From NCBI GenBank assembly GCA_003662205.1, contig QMXQ01000103.1:1-5830 (forward strand): a stretch of 5,830 nucleotides of DNA. The letters run 5' to 3'. Numbering within the stretch: the stretch's first letter is position 1; every line of letters starts with the position of its first letter. Below, in pieces: positions 5,578 to 5,830 of this stretch. The notes beneath the pieces were generated by a model, which saw only the letters and a program-made list of their open reading frames with translations, made no database searches and had not been told where the DNA came from. Position numbers and translations under genes: made by a program. This DNA is from Candidatus Bathyarchaeota archaeon. GTDB taxonomy: Archaea > Thermoproteota > Bathyarchaeia > TCS64.

Positions 5578-5609
5578 TCCCACACTCCCAAAACAGCGAT
5601 AGAGGATAA

Positions 5610-5633
5610 CCTGAGAAAGGCGCGTGTCTCAGG
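5610..5633 (-). terminator. Stem-loop downstream of alba, possible terminator or 3' end element
   Basis: CCTGAGA at 5610-5616 and TCTCAGG at 5627-5633 form a perfect 7-bp stem with a 10-nt loop, beginning 7 nt after the alba stop codon. On the minus strand a short TTTT follows further on, at about 5590. Archaeal termination depends mainly on U-tracts, so the hairpin could instead protect or process the 3' end of the alba transcript. Confidence 0.35.
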
Positions 5634-5640
5634 GAACTGT

Positions 5641-5830
5641 TTAGGTTTCCTTTTTTAGGGTGATTGTTATTGTGCTGACGTTTCTTGTTCCGCCTTCGGC
5701 TGACTCTAGCTCCTCGGTGCCGATCTCCACCCGCTCCACGGCGAGGTCCCTCATGAACCTGCTCCTCGTGACCTCAGCCACGTCGACAGCCGTGCTGATG
5801 GCACGACCCCGAGCCTTCAACGCAACACGG
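5641..5830 (-). CDS. albA: DNA/RNA-binding protein Alba, C-terminal part (5' end outside the window)
   Basis: The visible 62 residues match the C-terminal two thirds of Alba, the abundant archaeal chromatin protein of about 90 residues. LKARGRAISTAVDVAEV covers the first core strand and helix, FMRDLAVERVEIGTEEL gives the second helix and next strand, and NVSTITITLKKET is the last strand. The segment between, SAEGGTR, is the flexible β-hairpin loop that inserts into the DNA minor groove. Alba dimers coat DNA and also bind RNA; the lysine whose acetylation controls DNA binding in Sulfolobus lies in the missing N-terminal portion. The stop is TAA at 5641-5643, and no start codon is in the window. 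It lies upstream of lysS on the same strand with a 122-bp gap containing a hairpin and a TATA-like box, so separate transcription is likely. Confidence 0.9.
   Translation of the reverse strand, partial: RVALKARGRAISTAVDVAEVTRSRFMRDLAVERVEIGTEELESAEGGTRNVSTITITLKKET

Noticed and set aside
1..5830. CRISPR arrays, insertion sequences, tRNA or rRNA genes
   Set aside because: No regularly spaced repeats, transposase-like frames, terminal inverted repeats or tRNA-like cloverleaf segments were seen on either strand.

Overview
The window is archaeal. The evidence is a class I lysyl-tRNA synthetase with archaeal-type motifs, the C-terminal part of the chromatin protein Alba, a COG1361-like extracytoplasmic protein next to a MacB/FtsX-type permease, A/T-rich TATA-like boxes about 25 nt before likely transcript starts, and GGTG/GGAGG ribosome-binding sites. 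GC content is high, with strong G/C preference at third codon positions; this is why long antisense shadow frames are so common here. An uncultured Thermoproteota-type lineage (Bathyarchaeia-like) would fit this gene mix, but that is only an inference.

Layout. From the left edge to 2531 there is a tight plus-strand operon: the C-terminal end of a β-sandwich exported protein, an FtsX/MacB-type ABC permease, and a Yip1-family membrane protein, joined by a 0-9 bp gap and an 8-bp overlap. No ATPase gene is visible, so it probably lies upstream of the window. This operon runs stop-to-stop into a convergent gene for a cysteine-rich DUF3795-type protein (2532-2990, minus strand), whose clear TATA box fixes its start at GTG 2990. 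The 2991-3233 intergenic stretch holds that promoter, a candidate C/D-box sRNA (3088-3149) closed by a perfect 7-bp inverted repeat, and a curious double start for a 4-oxalocrotonate tautomerase-like enzyme. A half-size EamA/DMT transporter with its own promoter and a TTG start follows (3468-3884).

From 3900 to 5518 the minus strand carries lysS. Its reading frame is broken at about 4190: the catalytic part (451-aa frame) and the C-terminal helical part sit in different frames. Restoring a single G gives a continuous protein of about 539 residues, the normal length for the family. The break also creates a GTGA stop/start overlap preceded by a GGTGAG ribosome-binding-like site. Upstream of lysS are a weak promoter, a 7-bp stem-loop, and the C-terminal 62 codons of alba on the same strand, running off the right edge.

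Functionally the window combines an envelope export/lipoprotein-type module (left), small accessory enzyme and transport genes (middle), and information-processing housekeeping genes (right). The points most worth following up are the lysS frame break, the candidate C/D sRNA, and the partly duplicated tautomerase start.
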